The position numbers were made by a program, and so were the translations under genes. The notes under the pieces were generated by a model, which made no database searches, was not told where the DNA came from, and worked only from the letters and a program-made list of their open reading frames with translations. Of a DNA stretch of 16,838 nucleotides, positions 15,290 to 16,838 are shown one piece after another. The DNA comes from OLB16 sp964422415 (GTDB taxonomy: Bacteria; Hinthialibacterota; Hinthialibacteria; OLB16). Where the stretch lies: contig CAYRBI010000135.1 in assembly GCA_964422415.1 (NCBI GenBank), positions 1-16,838 of the forward strand, read 5' to 3'. Numbering within the stretch: the first letter of the stretch is position 1; every line of letters starts with the position of its first letter.

Positions 15290-16701
15290 GCGGAGCGGAT
15301 GGGATGCCACCTTTCTCCCCCCCACCCCCACCCTCCCCCGCCAGGGGGGAGGGAGTAAAGAATCCCCCACCCTCTCACAACGAGGTGGAGGGAGTAAGGA
15401 ATCCCCCACCCTCCCACAACGAGGTGGAGGGAGATATTTGTCCCCTCCCCCCTGGCGGGGGAGGGTTAGGGTGGGGGGGACAGAGAAGCACCCCTTTCCG
15501 GATCGCCTTCTTTGGATCAAGCACCGCCCCCGATGGAGGCAGTGAACTGCGCCTCCTGGAAATGGTGACTCACTTCCGGCAGAACCATTCGGTGACCCTT
15601 TTCCTGCCTGATGCGGGGCCGCTTTCTCAATTGGCCGCCGATGCGGGTGTTGAGGTAGTGAACCTCAACTTTCTCAGGCTGCGGCGTCATCACGGGTGGA
15701 ATTGGATTCGCTGGGCGGCCAGTGTTCTACGAGCACGACGGCAACTCGCACGGGAGCTGCTTGAGCGGCGGATCCAGATCGTTCATTTCAACGACTTCAT
15801 CGATCTTCCCTTCTATTCAGTGCCCGCCCGCCTGGGGATTCCAGCGATTACGCATCTCCGCTTGATTGTGGCACACCCTCTCGTGCGAAAAATCTACCGT
15901 AACTGGGTCCGGTGGACTGGAACCATGGTGGTGCCTGTCTCCATGGCGGTTCGCCGCGAGATGTTGGGAACAGAGACCAAGATCCCACACCGGCTCATCC
16001 ATGACCCCCGTCCCGATCCGGCTCTCTTTCACCCGGACCGGTCCGGAGTGGAAAAGAACCTACGTGATTCATGGGGCTGGTCAGGGGAAGACTTCGTGGT
16101 AGTCATGCTTTCCAAACTGCTGGAAAACAAGGGGCATCTGCCCTTCCTCTCAGCTGCCATGGAACTAGCGGGTGACTCTGATATCCGTTACCGGTTCCTG
16201 ATGATCGCGAGACCTTCGCCCGGAAGGGAGCCGTACCAAGAGCAAGTTCTCGCCACCTCTCAACAGCTTCCTCGCGGTTCTTTTCAGTGGTTGCCGGGAG
16301 CGCCGCACACGGAGATCCCGGTGTTATTGCGTGCCAGCGATTATTTTCTGCACCTGCCCGAAACCGAGGACAGCTTTCCCGGCGTAGTGCTCGAGGCCAT
16401 GGCTTGTGGGTTGCCGGTGGTGGCGTATGAAGCGGGCGGGATTCCTGAACAACTCGAGGATGGACACGCGGGGGTGTTGGTTCCGCGTGGAGACTGGAAA
16501 GGTGTGGCTACGGCGGTTCGTGAGCTGGCTAAGAACCCAGAACGAAGAAAAAGTCTGATCCATTCCGCCCGGCAGAGGTTGGATACGGAGTATTCACGTG
16601 AACGTTTCTTTGAACAGATCGAGGGAGTTTACCTCGAACGGGTAGGTTCTTCTCCGGTGGTGGGGGGGTTCTTCGCCGCCCACCGGAAACGGCGGCCTTG
16701 A
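15286..16701 (+). CDS. Glycosyltransferase, GT4 family, with repeat-derived N-terminus
   Basis: This 471-residue GT-B enzyme is probably a partner of the preceding glycosyltransferase in polysaccharide or glycolipid assembly. The catalytic part begins at about residue 71 with FRIAFFGSSTAPDGGSELRLLEM, the first Rossmann strand and glycine loop. The donor site lies in EDSFPGVVLEAMACGLPVVAYE, where Asp362 stands at the first position of the E-x7-E motif and Glu370 at the second. The first 65 or so residues are abnormal. They are Pro/Gly-rich, encoded by palindromic repeats, and include two 13-residue copies (VKNPPPSHNEVEG and VRNPPPSHNEVEG). No in-frame ATG, GTG or TTG lies between the repeats and the first strand, so translation probably starts at 15286 through the ATGA overlap and reads the repeats. 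The enzyme family is secure; the N-terminus needs protein evidence. Confidence 0.88.
   Translation: MSGADGMPPFSPPPPPSPARGEGVKNPPPSHNEVEGVRNPPPSHNEVEGDICPLPPGGGGLGWGGQRSTPFRIAFFGSSTAPDGGSELRLLEMVTHFRQNHSVTLFLPDAGPLSQLAADAGVEVVNLNFLRLRRHHGWNWIRWAASVLRARRQLARELLERRIQIVHFNDFIDLPFYSVPARLGIPAITHLRLIVAHPLVRKIYRNWVRWTGTMVVPVSMAVRREMLGTETKIPHRLIHDPRPDPALFHPDRSGVEKNLRDSWGWSGEDFVVVMLSKLLENKGHLPFLSAAMELAGDSDIRYRFLMIARPSPGREPYQEQVLATSQQLPRGSFQWLPGAPHTEIPVLLRASDYFLHLPETEDSFPGVVLEAMACGLPVVAYEAGGIPEQLEDGHAGVLVPRGDWKGVATAVRELAKNPERRKSLIHSARQRLDTEYSRERFFEQIEGVYLERVGSSPVVGGFFAAHRKRRP
15314..15480. repeat. Compound GC-rich palindromic repeat inside coding sequence
   Basis: A 20-bp perfect inverted repeat, CCCTCCCCCGCCAGGGGGGA at 15331-15350 with its complement at 15446-15465, is extended outward by imperfect C-rich and G-rich flanks. 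It encloses two tandem 39-bp units starting near 15361 and 15400, each containing a short CCACC(C)TC/GAGGTGG palindrome. The structure resembles dispersed intergenic palindromic elements, whose usual read-through peptide on the other strand (PPPWRGRVGVGG) is also visible here. The 39-bp unit is a multiple of three and keeps the frame. Confidence 0.85.
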
Positions 16702-16726
16702 ATGGGAATCGAATGATAGAAATCCA

Positions 16727-16752
16727 TTGCCTTACCGCCGGTTAACAACGGA
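16727..16752. repeat. 26-bp direct repeat, right copy
   Basis: TTGCCTTACCGCCGGTTAAC followed by AACGGA matches 5-30 at 22 of 26 positions. This copy lies between the glycosyltransferase stop and the partial minus-strand gene, so both copies are in 3'-flanking DNA. Confidence 0.35.
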
Positions 16753-16773
16753 TCACCAGGCCGAAGGTTTCTC

Positions 16774-16838
16774 CTAATACAATCTCCAGTTCGACACACC
16801 GGTCTCACCCTGTGTACTGGTCAACGCCACATTGAGCC
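16774..16838 (-). CDS. C-terminal end of an unidentified protein (partial)
   Basis: On the minus strand the window edge is open in frame for 20 codons and ends with TAG at 16774-16776, giving the C-terminus LNVALTSTQGETGVSNWRLY. The alternating hydrophobic/polar pattern suggests a beta-strand-rich extracellular or surface domain, but this is too short to assign. It converges with the glycosyltransferase gene, leaving 72 bp between the stops. Confidence 0.45.
   Translation of the reverse strand, partial: LNVALTSTQGETGVSNWRLY

Noticed and set aside
15361..15438. Two 39-bp tandem units as the start of a CRISPR array
   Set aside because: The units are adjacent with no unique spacers, are translated in frame and are themselves palindromic; no cas gene is present.
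15179..15520. 113-codon minus-strand frame with repeated PPPRCGRVGDSLL-type peptides
   Set aside because: It is the opposite strand of the palindromic repeats and of two glycosyltransferase genes; such peptides are common false ORFs from repeats.

Overview
The window looks like a chromosomal contig from a Gram-negative, PVC-like bacterium, possibly Verrucomicrobia or a relative. That placement is tentative and rests on gene types, moderately high GC and short GC-rich palindromic repeats; no rRNA or ribosomal-protein gene is present to fix it. The sequence contains one 100-N assembly gap (8887-8986), so it comes from a draft or metagenomic assembly.

Layout: ftsK (DNA translocase) lies on the minus strand at 72-2585. 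Upstream of it, on the same strand, is a large YfhO-like polytopic membrane protein (2756-5134). A tRNA-His(GUG) with its own promoter-like boxes is on the plus strand at 5218-5294. It faces a minus-strand pair: a YheT-family alpha/beta hydrolase and, upstream of it, an unrecognised secreted low-complexity protein. A divergent plus-strand gene (7601-10251) encodes a membrane-bound hybrid histidine kinase with two GAF domains and a C-terminal receiver; the assembly gap interrupts it. A sugar-phosphate isomerase/epimerase-like TIM-barrel protein (minus) sits between GC-rich hairpins. Next comes a typical nitrogen module on the minus strand, glnK (P-II) followed 38 bp later by amt (ammonium transporter). 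Two overlapping glycosyltransferase genes (plus) close the window, followed by the last 20 codons of an unidentified minus-strand gene.

Functional links: glnK-amt is a clear ammonium sensing and uptake operon, with P-II expected to gate Amt. The two family-4-like glycosyltransferases overlap by 4 bp and probably act together in a surface polysaccharide or glycolipid pathway. The other genes are housekeeping or unlinked single genes.

The least ordinary parts are: (i) GC-rich palindromic repeats lying in frame inside two protein-coding genes, one forming a Pro-rich N-terminus on a glycosyltransferase and one a short loop in the YfhO-like protein; (ii) a 682-bp region upstream of glnK with a strong minus-strand intrinsic terminator preceded by about 240 nt of potentially alternative hairpins, which suggests an unannotated small RNA or a leader; and (iii) several dyad-symmetric sites just upstream of glnK. 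I found no phage, transposase, CRISPR array or defence cassette, and nothing I can firmly call a new system.
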